A stretch of DNA of 64,000 bases, taken from Streptomyces ortus. Lineage in GTDB: Bacteria > Actinomycetota > Actinomycetes > Streptomycetales > Streptomycetaceae. Below, piece after piece: positions 16,525 through 26,342 of this stretch; positions within the stretch are counted from its first letter, which is position 1, and every line of letters starts with the position of its first letter. The position numbers and the translations under genes are program-made. Location of the stretch: positions 6,788,118-6,852,117 of the forward strand of contig NZ_JAIFZO010000002.1 in NCBI RefSeq assembly GCF_026341275.1, given 5' to 3'. Below the pieces are notes generated by a model. That model was not told the DNA's origin, searched no databases, and saw nothing but the letters and a program-made list of their open reading frames with translations.

Positions 16525-18144
16525 TCAGCCATGGGCCGCCGGGACGGCCTCCGCGGCCCGTCGCAGCGACTCGGTGTCCGTGAACTTGACGCGCGGCCGG
16601 CCCTGGGCCTCGCCCGCCGCGCGTTCCGCGCGGTCTATCGCGCGCCAGGCTTCCACTCCCAGCGCCTCCTTGGTGGTGCTGACACCGCCGCGTACCGGCT
16701 GTGCGAGGCGACCGGCGGCGAAGTCGTCCAGCAGGGACTCGACCGTCTCGTGGGCGCAGGTCTTGTTCGTGCCGATGAAGCCGGTGGGCCCGCGCTTGAT
16801 CCAGCCCGCGACATAGACGCCGGGCCCGACCCTGCCGCCCTCGTGGGGGACGGTCGCGCTGTCCTCGTCGAAGGGCAGGCCGGGGACGGGCCGGGCGCGG
16901 TAGCCGACCGAGCGCAGGACGAGGCCGGTCTCCACGGTGCGGGTGTCACCGGTGGGCACGGCGCGTACGGTGCCGTCCGCGTCGGTGCGCAGCGCCGTGG
17001 CGGTGACCTCAAGAGCCCGGACGGACGTGTCGCCGAGGAACCGTACCGGACTGGTCAGGAAGCGCAGCACGATACGGCGGCGGCCCTCGACCGGCTCCCG
17101 GGCGGCGAGCTGCGACAGGATCCGGACCTTCTCGGGGGCGGCGGTGGCGGTGGGATCCAGGTCGTCCGGCCAGCCCTCCACGCCGACGTCCACGTCCTTG
17201 AGGGCGGACAGGGCGAGGAGTTCCGGCAGGGTGAACGCCGCCTGGGCCGGCCCGCGTCGGCCGAGAAGAACGACCTCACGGATCCGGCTGCCGCGGAGGG
17301 CGGCGAGCGCGCGGTCGGAGATGTCGGTACGGGCCAGGGTCTCGGGGTCGGCGGCGAGGATGCGGGCGACGTCGAGGGCGACGTTGCCGTTGCCGATGAC
17401 GACGGCCCGCTCGGTGTCCAGGTCGTACTCGTCGTGGGCGCGGTCGGGGTGGCCGTTGTACCAGGCGACGAAGTCCGTCGCGGAGACGCTGCCCCGCAGG
17501 TCCTCGCCCTCGATACCGAGGCGTTTGTCGGTCGCGGCGCCGACGGCGTAGATCACCGCGTGGTGCTCGCGCAGGAGATCCGTGTGGGTGAGGTGGGTGC
17601 CGACCTCGACGCCCAGGCGGTAGCTGAAGCCGGGCTGGGCTTCGATGGTGCGGAAGAACTTCGTGACCTGCTGGGTGTCCTGGTGGTCCGGCGCGACACC
17701 CGCGCGCGCGAGTCCGTACGGCGTCGGGAGGCGGTCGTGGACGGTGACGCGCACACCGGGATGGCGCAGCAGTTCGTCCGCGGCGAAGAGACCGGCGGGC
17801 CCCGCACCGACGACGGCCACGGACAACTCGCCCGGCGGAAGGGCCCGTCGCCTCGGAACGACGTACATGGGTGCGCGGTCGTCGTGCGGGTTCTCCTTGT
17901 AGTAGGAGGCGTTCAGCTCCAGGAACGGCAACTCGGCGCCGCTGAGGGCCGTATGGGGCTTGAGCGCGTCCACCGGGCAGGCGGTCGTGCACGCGCCGCA
18001 GTCAACGCAGGTGAGCGGATCGACGTACAGCATCTCGGCCGTCGCGAAGCCGGGTTCGCCCGGCGCCGGGTGGATGCAGTTGACCGGACAGGCCAGCACG
18101 CAGGAGGCGTCGGCGCAGCAGGATCGGGTGACGACGTACGGCAC
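16525..18144 (-). CDS. FprB-like ferredoxin/ferredoxin-NADP reductase fusion
   Basis: 539 residues. The first about 65 form a bacterial-type ferredoxin domain with two cysteine clusters (CCADASCVLACPVNCIHP and CVDCGACTTACPVDAL). From residue about 107 an adrenodoxin-reductase-like flavoprotein follows: FAD motif VAVVGAGPAGLFAADELL, NADP motif VVIGNGNVALDVARIL, and the C-terminal GWIKRGPTGFIGTNK typical of the family. It should pass electrons from NADPH through FAD to its own Fe-S domain or a partner. As the last gene of the oxygenase operon it is the obvious electron donor for the diiron oxygenase encoded just upstream. Confidence 0.92.
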   Translation of the reverse strand: MPYVVTRSCCADASCVLACPVNCIHPAPGEPGFATAEMLYVDPLTCVDCGACTTACPVDALKPHTALSGAELPFLELNASYYKENPHDDRAPMYVVPRRRALPPGELSVAVVGAGPAGLFAADELLRHPGVRVTVHDRLPTPYGLARAGVAPDHQDTQQVTKFFRTIEAQPGFSYRLGVEVGTHLTHTDLLREHHAVIYAVGAATDKRLGIEGEDLRGSVSATDFVAWYNGHPDRAHDEYDLDTERAVVIGNGNVALDVARILAADPETLARTDISDRALAALRGSRIREVVLLGRRGPAQAAFTLPELLALSALKDVDVGVEGWPDDLDPTATAAPEKVRILSQLAAREPVEGRRRIVLRFLTSPVRFLGDTSVRALEVTATALRTDADGTVRAVPTGDTRTVETGLVLRSVGYRARPVPGLPFDEDSATVPHEGGRVGPGVYVAGWIKRGPTGFIGTNKTCAHETVESLLDDFAAGRLAQPVRGGVSTTKEALGVEAWRAIDRAERAAGEAQGRPRVKFTDTESLRRAAEAVPAAHG

Positions 18145-18198
18145 GGCGGGCTGGTCTCCGTTCGGGACATGAGGCGATGCGGAGCTGGTGGGGACGGC

Positions 18199-19167
18199 TC
18201 AGTCGGTGTGCAGGGCGGGCTCACCGCGGAAGCGCGCCGGGCGGCCGTCGATGCGCAGGGCCCGCCACAGCGGACGGGACACCTTGTTCATCAGGCCGAT
18301 GTCGTGAGCGAGCATCCGCACGTCGGAGAAGAGGTCGTGGAGCATGCGCTGCCCGGCCTCGGACTTCCAGAAGACGTCCTTGATCACCCAGGCCGGGATG
18401 CCGACCTGCGCGGCGGACTTCCGGTCGGGGATCATGATGACGTCGCACAGGGTCCGCATGATCAGCGGGAAGAGGAGGGACAGGGCGCCTCGGCGGACCT
18501 TCCCGAACCGCGGCACGCGCAGACGCAGGAACTCATGGGCGAAGGAGATGTGCCTGGCCTCCTCGGCGATGTGGATCTGCATGATCCGCTGCGGCAGGGG
18601 GTGCACCGGTTCCCCGCTGCGCAGGGCGCCCTTCTGCAGGTGGTCGATGGGCTCCTCGCCCGCCAGGATGCCGGTGAAGAACGCCTCGGGGTAGAGGGAA
18701 CCGGCCAGCGGCAGGACCCGGCTGAGCTGCCGGAACCAGCGCTTGCCGCCCGCGGTGTCCACGCCGGTGCGGTTGACCAGCTCCTGGAACATCTGGGTGT
18801 GGTGGGTCTCCTCGGTGATCTCGTGCGTGAGATACCTGAACTCCTGGTCGCGGTTGTCCAGTTGGTAGACGTAGTCCAGGGCTCCGCGCATCAGGAGGTT
18901 CTCGAACTGCATGCCGACCTTCGCGATGACCGCCCAGCGCCAGATCCCGATCCGGATCCGGGCTTCGAGCGGCTGCTCCTGGTACCAGGGGTGGGCGCCC
19001 AGGGCGTCCGCGCTGGTCAGCACCCAGCGGGGGTCGTCGAGGTCCACGGCGAACTCGGGATCGTCCCACTTGATGTCCGTGAAGGCGTTGAAGTTGACGT
19101 TCACGGAGCCCTCGGACAGGGTCCGCAGGCGCTCGTCGTAGAGCTTCCTGGTCAGGTTCGCGGTCAT
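18199..19167 (-). CDS. AurF-like diiron oxygenase
   Basis: 322 residues. The helical ferritin-like core carries the diiron ligands expected for the AurF (p-aminobenzoate N-oxygenase) family: an ExxH set in EITEETHHTQMFQELV, a second in HIAEEARHISFAHEFL, and a further acidic helix at FENLLMRGALDY. AurF enzymes oxidise amines or C-H bonds with O2 and need an electron supply. ATG at 19167 (MTANLTRKLYDE) is chosen over a longer frame that is Pro/Arg-rich and unlike the family. It lies between the reductase and monooxygenase genes on the same strand. Substrate unknown. Confidence 0.85.
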   Translation of the reverse strand: MTANLTRKLYDERLRTLSEGSVNVNFNAFTDIKWDDPEFAVDLDDPRWVLTSADALGAHPWYQEQPLEARIRIGIWRWAVIAKVGMQFENLLMRGALDYVYQLDNRDQEFRYLTHEITEETHHTQMFQELVNRTGVDTAGGKRWFRQLSRVLPLAGSLYPEAFFTGILAGEEPIDHLQKGALRSGEPVHPLPQRIMQIHIAEEARHISFAHEFLRLRVPRFGKVRRGALSLLFPLIMRTLCDVIMIPDRKSAAQVGIPAWVIKDVFWKSEAGQRMLHDLFSDVRMLAHDIGLMNKVSRPLWRALRIDGRPARFRGEPALHTD

Positions 19168-19310
19168 CTTCGTCCTCGGTTGTCTGCTCGGCCGCCATGG
19201 GGGGAGGCGGGTGCGCGGGCCGGTGCGGTGGAGCGGTGTGCTGCGGTGCTTCGAGGTCGTGGGGGGCGGGTCGTGCGGGTGGGGCGGGCCTGGCGGCGCG
19301 CGCCGGACGG

Positions 19311-20837
19311 TCAGGCGACGCGAGGGGTTTCCGCCGCGTCGTCCGTGGTGGAGGTGTGCGCGGCGGCCAGGGACCCCGCCTTGGCGAAGTGCAGCGGGCC
19401 GTCCTCGATGGGGGCGTCCTGGAGCATGGCGCGGTCGCGGTAGTAGTTGTTCCACAGCCGCCACGGGGCCCGAGTGCCCTGGCGCGGCATGACCTCGTCG
19501 GCCCGGGAGATGTAGCCGGAGGTCAGCGCCTCGCCCATGACGGAGGCCGCCGAGCGGTCACCGCCGGAGGCCAGCGGGGTGGCGACGTCGTGCCCGTGGC
19601 GCCGCATGTGCGCGATGAGCCGGGCGGTGTAGTCGGCCGCCAGGTCCGCCTTGAGGGTCCAGGAGGCGTTGGTGTAGCCGATGACGAGGGACATGTTGGG
19701 CACGCCCTCCAGCAGGACCGCCTTGTAGAGGACGCGGTTCCTGACGTCCACCGGGCGGCCGTCCACGGTGAGCGCCATACCGCCCAGGAGCTGGACGGTC
19801 AGCCCCGTTGCGGTGACGACGATGTCGGCCTTCAGCTCCTCGCCGGACTTCAGGCGGATGCCGTCGGCGGTGAAGGTGTCGATGTGACCGGTGGCGATCG
19901 ACGCCTTCTTGTTCTTGAGCACCTTGAACAGGTCGCCGCCGGGGACGACGCACAGCCGCTGGTCCCAGGGCTTGTAGTGCGGGCTGAAGTGGCGCATGTC
20001 GACGTCCTTGCCCGCCCGGGCCCGTACCAGGCCGAGGAGGATCCGGCGGGCCAGGCGGGGGTACTTGCGGCAGAAGGCGTAACTCCCGCGCTGCAGCGCG
20101 ATGTTGCGGGCCCGGGCGATCCGGTGCGTCAGGCGGGCCGGGGCGCGCAGCAGTTGCAGGACCCGGGTGAGCGGGTCGATCTCGGGCAGTCCGAGGATGT
20201 AGGTGGGGGAGCGCTGCAGCATGGTGACGTGCGCCGCGTCGTCGGCCATCGCGGGCAGCAGGGTGATGGCGGTGGCCCCCGAACCTATGACGACCACGCG
20301 CCGCCCGGTGTGGTCCAGGTCCTGCGGCCACTGCTGCGGATGGACGAGGGTGCCCCGGAAGTCCGCCTCGCCGGGAAACTGCGGGCGGTAGGGGGTGTCG
20401 TAGTCGTAGTAGCCGGTCGAGCCGACGACGTAGCCCGCGCTGTACGTCTCGCGCCCGCCGGTGCTCTCGTCCTCGACCTCGACGGTCCAGCGGCCGGTGG
20501 CGTGCGAGAAGTCGGCGCTGACCGCCCGGCGGCGGAAGCGGATGTGCTCCAGTACGCCGTCCTCGACCGCGGTGTCCTCGACGTACTGCCGGATCCGCGG
20601 CCCGTCGGCGAGGATGCGCGCCTCGTGCCAGGGGCGGAACCCGAATCCGAAGGTGTGCATGTCGGAGTCGGAGCGGATGCCGGGGTACCGGAAGAGGTCC
20701 CAGGTGCCACCGACGCGGGCGCGGCGTTCCAGGACGACGAGTGAGGCGCCGGGAATGGCACGCAGTACGTGGCAGGCGGCACTGACGCCGGAGATTCCGG
20801 CGCCGATGACCAGGACGTCGACGTGCTGCTGCTCCAT
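19311..20837 (-). CDS. Flavin-containing monooxygenase of Baeyer-Villiger type
   Basis: 508 residues. Motifs in order: FAD-binding GAGISG near the start, the Baeyer-Villiger fingerprint FxGxxxHxxxWP (FRGTLVHPQQWP), NADPH-binding GSGATA, and the late TATG-like motif (VVTATGLTVQ). It would use NADPH and O2 to insert an oxygen next to a carbonyl, or oxidise a heteroatom, as EthA-type enzymes do. It heads the minus-strand oxygenase operon; the 325-bp gap upstream to the divergent ROK gene must hold its promoter. The physiological substrate cannot be read from sequence. Confidence 0.9.
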   Translation of the reverse strand: MEQQHVDVLVIGAGISGVSAACHVLRAIPGASLVVLERRARVGGTWDLFRYPGIRSDSDMHTFGFGFRPWHEARILADGPRIRQYVEDTAVEDGVLEHIRFRRRAVSADFSHATGRWTVEVEDESTGGRETYSAGYVVGSTGYYDYDTPYRPQFPGEADFRGTLVHPQQWPQDLDHTGRRVVVIGSGATAITLLPAMADDAAHVTMLQRSPTYILGLPEIDPLTRVLQLLRAPARLTHRIARARNIALQRGSYAFCRKYPRLARRILLGLVRARAGKDVDMRHFSPHYKPWDQRLCVVPGGDLFKVLKNKKASIATGHIDTFTADGIRLKSGEELKADIVVTATGLTVQLLGGMALTVDGRPVDVRNRVLYKAVLLEGVPNMSLVIGYTNASWTLKADLAADYTARLIAHMRRHGHDVATPLASGGDRSAASVMGEALTSGYISRADEVMPRQGTRAPWRLWNNYYRDRAMLQDAPIEDGPLHFAKAGSLAAAHTSTTDDAAETPRVA

Positions 20838-21162
20838 CGCAGATTCCTCACTGACGGCTGCTACTGACGGCTACTACTGATGACTGCTGCTGACGACTAC
20901 TCAGAAACGTGGCTCGATTTCAGCGCGCTCCCCGCAACTTACCTGCGACACCATGTTTCAGATACCCCCGGTAACGTGTCGTGGGTCACACTGTCCGTCG
21001 CGTGGATCAAGGGGTCCAGGTCGCGCCCGGCACCTCCCTTTGTCCACTCAGTGGAAAAAGTCGTAGGTAAATCCTGCGCAACTTCTTCCCAGCCCCGGCA
21101 GCCACTGCTACGTTCCCCTCGAAAGACAACGACGGCGGTGCCGATGAGGCGGGGAGGGGCTC
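20838..21162. other. 325-bp divergent intergenic region (monooxygenase / ROK regulator)
   Basis: No credible gene. Several short ACTGACGGCTACTACTGA-like direct repeats sit just before the monooxygenase start (20850-20900). Farther right the sequence is less GC-rich (about 21040-21130), as expected for promoters of the two divergent genes. I see no clear operator. Confidence 0.5.
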
Positions 21163-22353
21163 GTGAGACGCATGACAGCGCGACCCGGGAACGCCCATCA
21201 GGCGCGGCTGCTCACACTGCTGCGTGACGGCGGCCCCAACTCGCGGGCGCAGCTGGGGGACCAGGTCGACCTCTCACGGTCCAAGCTGGCCGTGGAGGTC
21301 GAACGACTCCTGGAGACCGGCCTCGTGGTGGCCGACGGACTCGCCGCCTCCCGCGGCGGCCGCAGGTCCCACAACATCCGGCTCGCCCCGGCGCTGCGCT
21401 TCCTGGGCGTCGACATCGGGGCCACCTCGATAGACGTGGCTGTCACCAACGCGGAGCTGGAGGTGCTGGGACACATCAACCAGCCCATGGACGTACGCGA
21501 GGGCCCGGTCGCGGTCTTCGAGCAGGTCCTGTCCATGGCGGCGAAGCTGAAGGCATCGGGACTCGCCGAGGGGTTCGACGGCGCCGGCATCGGGGTACCC
21601 GGTCCGGTTCGCTTCCCCGAGGGCGTTCCGGTCGCCCCGCCGATCATGCCGGGCTGGGACGGCTTCCCCGTCCGCGAGGCGCTGAGTCAGGACCTCGGCT
21701 GCCCCGTCATGGTCGACAACGACGTGAACCTGATGGCGATGGGGGAGCAGCACGCGGGCGTGGCCCGCTCCGTGGGCGACTTCCTCTGCGTCAAGATCGG
21801 TACCGGTATCGGCTGCGGGATCGTCGTCGGCGGTGAGGTCTACCGCGGTACGACGGGCAGCGCGGGCGACATCGGCCACATCCAGGCCGTACCGGACGGC
21901 CGCCCGTGCGCGTGCGGCAACCGGGGCTGCCTGGAGGCCCACTTCAGCGGGGCGGCCCTGGCCCGCGACGCCACGGACGCCGCTCAGCAGGGGCTGTCCC
22001 AGGAACTCGCGGCACGACTGGAGGCGGCGGGCGCCCTGAGCGCCGTCGACGTCGCCGCCGCCGCTGCCGCGGGCGACGCCACCGCACTCGATCTGATCCG
22101 CGAGGGCGGTACCCGCACCGGCCAGGTCATCGCCGGACTCGTCAGCTTCTTCAACCCGGGCCTGGTGGTCATCGGCGGCGGAGTGACCGGCCTCGGCCAC
22201 ACCCTGCTCGCCGCGATCCGCACCCAGGTCTACCGCCAGTCGCTGCCTCTCGCGACCGGCAATCTGCCCATCGTGCTGGGGGAGTTGGGCCCCACCGCCG
22301 GAGTCATCGGCGCGGCCCGCCTCATCAGCGACCACCTGTTCTCACCCGCGTAG
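21163..22353 (+). CDS. ROK-family transcriptional regulator
   Basis: 396 residues: an N-terminal winged helix (about 15-70; SRAQLGDQVDLSRSKLAVEV) joined to a ROK sugar-kinase-like domain (FLGVDIGATSIDVAVTNAEL; GIGVPGPVRF; GIGCGIVVGG). The ROK zinc motif CxCGxxGCxE is intact (CACGNRGCLE). Such proteins repress sugar transport and catabolic genes and are released by the sugar. GTG at 21163 has GGGAGGGG at proper spacing; an ATG 9 bp later is a weaker choice. The ABC importer and glycoside-oxidation genes follow on the same strand and are its probable targets. Confidence 0.93.
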   Translation: MRRMTARPGNAHQARLLTLLRDGGPNSRAQLGDQVDLSRSKLAVEVERLLETGLVVADGLAASRGGRRSHNIRLAPALRFLGVDIGATSIDVAVTNAELEVLGHINQPMDVREGPVAVFEQVLSMAAKLKASGLAEGFDGAGIGVPGPVRFPEGVPVAPPIMPGWDGFPVREALSQDLGCPVMVDNDVNLMAMGEQHAGVARSVGDFLCVKIGTGIGCGIVVGGEVYRGTTGSAGDIGHIQAVPDGRPCACGNRGCLEAHFSGAALARDATDAAQQGLSQELAARLEAAGALSAVDVAAAAAAGDATALDLIREGGTRTGQVIAGLVSFFNPGLVVIGGGVTGLGHTLLAAIRTQVYRQSLPLATGNLPIVLGELGPTAGVIGAARLISDHLFSPA

Positions 22354-22502
22354 CACCCGCTTCAGAGCCGCACACACGCCACATCTCCCTGAGCCGACCC
22401 CGTAACCGGTAAGCACCTCGTCCCGAGCCGCCACCCACCTGGCCTCGCCCTGCCTCACTCCGCCCTGCCCTGAAACCGGCCCACATGCCGAGGGGAACCG
22501 TC

Positions 22503-24020
22503 ATGGCACCAGAACCACCCCTTCTCACGATGTCCGGCATCACCAAGTCGTTCCCCGGTGTCCGGGCCCTCGACGGCGTCGACCTCGACGTCCTGCCCGG
22601 CGAAGTGCACTGCCTGCTCGGCCAGAACGGCGCCGGAAAGTCCACCCTCATCAAGGTCCTGGCCGGCGCCCACCAGCCGGACGACGGCGCCATCGGCTGG
22701 CGCGGCGAGCAGGTCACCCTGCGCTCGCCGATCGCCGCGATGCGCCTGGGCATCGCCACCATCTACCAGGAACTCGACCTGGTGGAGGGCCTGTCGGTGG
22801 CCGAGAACGTCTACCTCGGCCATGAACCGACCTCCGCCGGATTCGTCGTACGCGGCAAGGACGCGCGGGCGTCGACCGCCGCGCTCCTCAAGCGGCTCGG
22901 ACACCCGGAGATCGATCCGGCGCGGCTCGTCGGCGAACTGTCGGCCGCCCACCAGCAGATCGTCTCCATGGCCCGGGCGCTCTCCCACGACGTACGCCTC
23001 ATCGTCATGGACGAACCGTCCGCGGCCCTGGACCCGGACGAGGTCGACAACCTCTTCCGCATCGTCGGGGACCTCACCGCCGAGGGCGTCGCCGTCGTCT
23101 ACATCTCGCACCGCCTGGAGGAGATCCGCCGCATCGGCGACCGGGTCACCGTCCTCAAGGACGGCCGCGCGGTGGCGAACGGACTGCCCGCGGAGTCGAC
23201 GCCGACCCGCGAGGTCGTCGCCCTGATGACCGGCCGGAACGTCGAGTACGTCTTCCCGCCGCGACCGGGACCCCAGGACCTCCCCGAGCCGGTGCTTGAG
23301 GTCCAAGGGCTCTCGCGGCAGGGCGAGTTCGAGTCGCTCGACCTCACCCTGCGCCCCGGCGAGATCGTCGGCCTCGCGGGGCTCGTCGGCTCCGGCCGCT
23401 CCGAGATCCTGGAGACCATCTACGGCGCCCGCAAACCCACCACCGGACAAGTGCGGGTACAGGGACGTCAGTTGAAACCGGGTAGTGTCCGGGCCGCCGT
23501 CGCCGCCGGACTCGGCCTCGCCCCCGAGGAACGCAAGGCGCAGGCCCTGCTGATGCTGGAGTCCGTCACCCGGAACGTCTCTGTGTCCTCCATGTCCCGC
23601 TTCAGTTACGGCGGTTGGCTGGACCGGAGCGCCGAACGGGACGCGGCGCGCAAGGCGACCCGCGAACTGTCGCTGCGCCCCGACAATCCGTCCGCCCTCA
23701 TCCGCACCCTTTCCGGCGGCAACCAGCAGAAGGCGGTCCTCGCCCGCTGGCTGCTGCGCGGCTGCCGGGTCCTGCTGCTCGACGAACCCACCCGCGGCGT
23801 CGACGTCGGCGCCCGCGCCGAGCTGTACGCCGTCATCCGCCGCCTCGCCGACGAAGGCCTGGCCGTGCTCATGGTCTCCAGCGAAGTCCCCGAGGTCCTC
23901 GGCCTCGCCGACCGCGTCCTGGTGCTCCGAGAGGGCCGGGTCGTCCACCGGGCGCCCGCCCAGGAGCTCGACGAACACCGCGTACTCGACCTCGTCATGG
24001 AAGGAAGCCCGGCGTCATGA
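22503..24020 (+). CDS. Sugar ABC importer ATP-binding protein, two ATPase domains
   Basis: 505 residues with tandem nucleotide-binding domains, the RbsA/MglA/XylG pattern. Domain 1 has Walker A GQNGAGKST, a Q-loop YQELD and Walker B LIVMDEPSAALD. Domain 2 has a degenerate Walker A (GLVGSGRSE), a complete signature LSGGNQQK and Walker B VLLLDEPTRGVD; a weak first and canonical second signature is usual in this family. ATG at 22503 follows GAGGGGA. Its stop overlaps the permease start (ATGA). It energises import of a monosaccharide or related polyol. Confidence 0.94.
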   Translation: MAPEPPLLTMSGITKSFPGVRALDGVDLDVLPGEVHCLLGQNGAGKSTLIKVLAGAHQPDDGAIGWRGEQVTLRSPIAAMRLGIATIYQELDLVEGLSVAENVYLGHEPTSAGFVVRGKDARASTAALLKRLGHPEIDPARLVGELSAAHQQIVSMARALSHDVRLIVMDEPSAALDPDEVDNLFRIVGDLTAEGVAVVYISHRLEEIRRIGDRVTVLKDGRAVANGLPAESTPTREVVALMTGRNVEYVFPPRPGPQDLPEPVLEVQGLSRQGEFESLDLTLRPGEIVGLAGLVGSGRSEILETIYGARKPTTGQVRVQGRQLKPGSVRAAVAAGLGLAPEERKAQALLMLESVTRNVSVSSMSRFSYGGWLDRSAERDAARKATRELSLRPDNPSALIRTLSGGNQQKAVLARWLLRGCRVLLLDEPTRGVDVGARAELYAVIRRLADEGLAVLMVSSEVPEVLGLADRVLVLREGRVVHRAPAQELDEHRVLDLVMEGSPAS

Positions 24021-25036
24021 CGCAGCCCGTGTCCCCGCCCCGGGACGACACCCCGAAGCTGTCATCGCAGGCGGACCCCAGCCCCTGGCGGGCGGTCGTG
24101 GCCCGCGCCGACGTGCGCACCCTGTCACTGCTCGGTGTGCTCGCCGCCCTGATCCTCATCGGAGGCATCACCAAGCCCGACGAGTTCCTCGACACCCGCA
24201 ACCTCCAACTCGTCCTGACCCAGGCCTCGGTGATCGGCGTCGTCACCGTCGGGATGACCTTCGTCATCACCTCGGGCGGCATCGACCTGTCCGTCGGCGC
24301 GATCGTGGCCCTCGCCTCGGTCTGGGCGACCACCGTCGCCACCCAGGACTTCGGATTCGTGGGGGTCCTCTTCACGGCGGTGCTCGTCGGTGTCGGCTGC
24401 GGCCTCGTGAACGGGGTGCTGATCGCGTACGGCGCCATGGTCCCGTTCATCGCGACCCTCGCCATGCTCGCCTCGGCCCGCGGCCTCGCCCTGCAGATCA
24501 CCGACGGCAACACCCAGGTCGTCACCATCGACGGCATCCTCGACCTCGGCGAGCGGGACTCCTACATCCTCGGCATCCCGCCGCTGGTCCTGATGTTCGC
24601 GGTCGTGACGATCATCGGCTGGCTCGTGCTCAACCGCACCACCTTCGGGCGGCGCACGGTGGCCGTCGGCGGCAACGCGGAGGCGACCCGGCTCGCCGGC
24701 ATCGACGTACGCCGCCAGCGCCTGTACCTCTACCTGCTCTCCGGACTGTGCTGCGGCATCGCGGCCTTCATGCTGATCATCCTGTCCGGCTCGGGCCAGA
24801 ACACCAACGGCAACCTGTACGAACTCGACGCCATCGCCGCGGCCATCATCGGCGGCACCCTGCTCAGCGGGGGGCGCGGCACCATCGTCGGCTCGGTGCT
24901 CGGGGTGCTGATCTTCACCACGATCACCAACATCTTCGCCCTGAACAACCTGCAGAGCGACGTCCAGCAGATCGCCAAGGGGGCGATCATCGTCGCCGCC
25001 GTGCTCGTCCAGCGCCGCACCGCGAACACCACGTAG
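24017..25036 (+). CDS. Sugar ABC importer permease (RbsC-like)
   Basis: 339 residues with eight to ten membrane helices and the family-specific loop TSGGIDLSVGAIVALASVWA, where the permease meets the ATPase, plus VGGNAEATRLAGIDVRR. Translation is coupled to the ATPase gene by an ATGA overlap. It forms the membrane channel of the importer. Just after its stop, a near-copy of the last about 22 bases is duplicated (25020-25070), a small slippage scar. Confidence 0.93.
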   Translation: MTQPVSPPRDDTPKLSSQADPSPWRAVVARADVRTLSLLGVLAALILIGGITKPDEFLDTRNLQLVLTQASVIGVVTVGMTFVITSGGIDLSVGAIVALASVWATTVATQDFGFVGVLFTAVLVGVGCGLVNGVLIAYGAMVPFIATLAMLASARGLALQITDGNTQVVTIDGILDLGERDSYILGIPPLVLMFAVVTIIGWLVLNRTTFGRRTVAVGGNAEATRLAGIDVRRQRLYLYLLSGLCCGIAAFMLIILSGSGQNTNGNLYELDAIAAAIIGGTLLSGGRGTIVGSVLGVLIFTTITNIFALNNLQSDVQQIAKGAIIVAAVLVQRRTANTT

Positions 25037-25172
25037 AGCCGCACCGCGAACACCGCGCAGAGCCGCACGCGCGGTACCTGAAGCAGCACTCGGAACGGCA
25101 CCCCGCACCCCCGTACGACCGCACGGCCCTCGACGACCCGAGGGACTCGCCTTGAGGAAAGGGACCACCGCC

Positions 25173-26210
25173 ATGCCAGAGCTCACGAGCCGCAGAGGAC
25201 TGCTCTTCGGCACCGCCGCCGTCTCGGCCGGTGTCCTCCTCACCGGTTGCACCAGCAACGACACCAAGGATGAACCGGCCTCCAACGACCAGCCGGCCGC
25301 CGACGACAAGAAGGGCAAGCAGGTCACCATCGGCTTCGCCGGCCCGCAGGCCGACCACGGCTGGCTCAACGCGATCAACGACAACGCGAAGAGCCGCGCC
25401 AAGAAGTACGAGGACGTGACACTGGAGATCACCGAGGGCTCCAACGACACCGCGGCCCAGATCGGCCAGATAGAGACGCTGATCAACAAGAAGGTCGACG
25501 TCCTGGTCATCCTGCCCGCCGACGGCAAGGCGCTCACCCAGGTCGGCCTCAAGGCCATGCGCGCCGGCATCCCGGTGGTCAACCTCGACCGCATCTTCAA
25601 CTCCCCGCAGGCGTACCGCTGCTACATCGGCGGCGACAACTTCGGCATGGGCCTCAATGCCGGGCACTACATCGGCGAGCAGCTCAAGGACAAGAAGAAC
25701 GCCAAGGTCATCGAACTGGCCGGACTCGACAACCTGGAACTCACCAAGCAGCGCACGGCCGGCTTCGACGCGGCCCTGAAGAACTACCCGAACGTCAAGA
25801 AGGTGGCCCGCCAGGCCGCCGAGTTCACCGTCGAGTCGGGACAGGCCAAGATGTCCCAGCTGCTGCAGGCCCAGTCGAGCTTCGACGCGCTGTGGAACCA
25901 CGACGACGACCAGGGCGTCGGCGCCCTGCGCGCCATCGAGCAGGCCGGCCGGGACGACTTCATCATGGTCGGTGGAGCGGGCTCGCTCTCCGCCATGCAG
26001 GCCATCGAGGCCGACAACAGCGTCCTCAAGGCCACCGTCCTGTACCCGCCGACCATGGCCGCGTCGGCGATCGACCTCGCCCGCGCGCTCGGCCAGGGCA
26101 AGGGCGTCAGCGGCCTCGCGGAGTTCGAGATCCCCTCGTCCCTGACGCTCTACTCGGCGGTCGTGGACAAGGAGAACGTCAAGACGTACCTGCCCACCGG
26201 GTTCAAGTAG
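25173..26210 (+). CDS. Sugar-binding lipoprotein of the ABC importer (RbsB-like)
   Basis: 345 residues. The N-terminus shows a twin-arginine signal (SRRGLLFGTAAVSAG) ending in a lipobox LTGC, so the mature protein should be lipid-anchored outside, possibly exported folded by Tat. The mature part is a type-I periplasmic binding protein of the ribose/galactose class (HGWLNAINDNAKSRAKKYED; QIETLINKKVDVLVILPADG; GGDNFGMGLNAGHYIG). ATG at 25173 is preferred over a TTG seven codons earlier. The bound sugar is unknown; the downstream genes suggest a glycoside, pyranose or inositol-like compound. Confidence 0.93.
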   Translation: MPELTSRRGLLFGTAAVSAGVLLTGCTSNDTKDEPASNDQPAADDKKGKQVTIGFAGPQADHGWLNAINDNAKSRAKKYEDVTLEITEGSNDTAAQIGQIETLINKKVDVLVILPADGKALTQVGLKAMRAGIPVVNLDRIFNSPQAYRCYIGGDNFGMGLNAGHYIGEQLKDKKNAKVIELAGLDNLELTKQRTAGFDAALKNYPNVKKVARQAAEFTVESGQAKMSQLLQAQSSFDALWNHDDDQGVGALRAIEQAGRDDFIMVGGAGSLSAMQAIEADNSVLKATVLYPPTMAASAIDLARALGQGKGVSGLAEFEIPSSLTLYSAVVDKENVKTYLPTGFK

Positions 26211-26342
26211 GCCGCGCTCCCTTGCTCCCAGGGGCGCGGAGGACCGCGCGGCCGGCCACGGCGGACCCGCAGTCCTCGTACCGCCGCACCCGGGCGGAGC
26301 GCCCCGCCCCCCACGCGCCACGACGAAGAGGAGGACCTCCGC

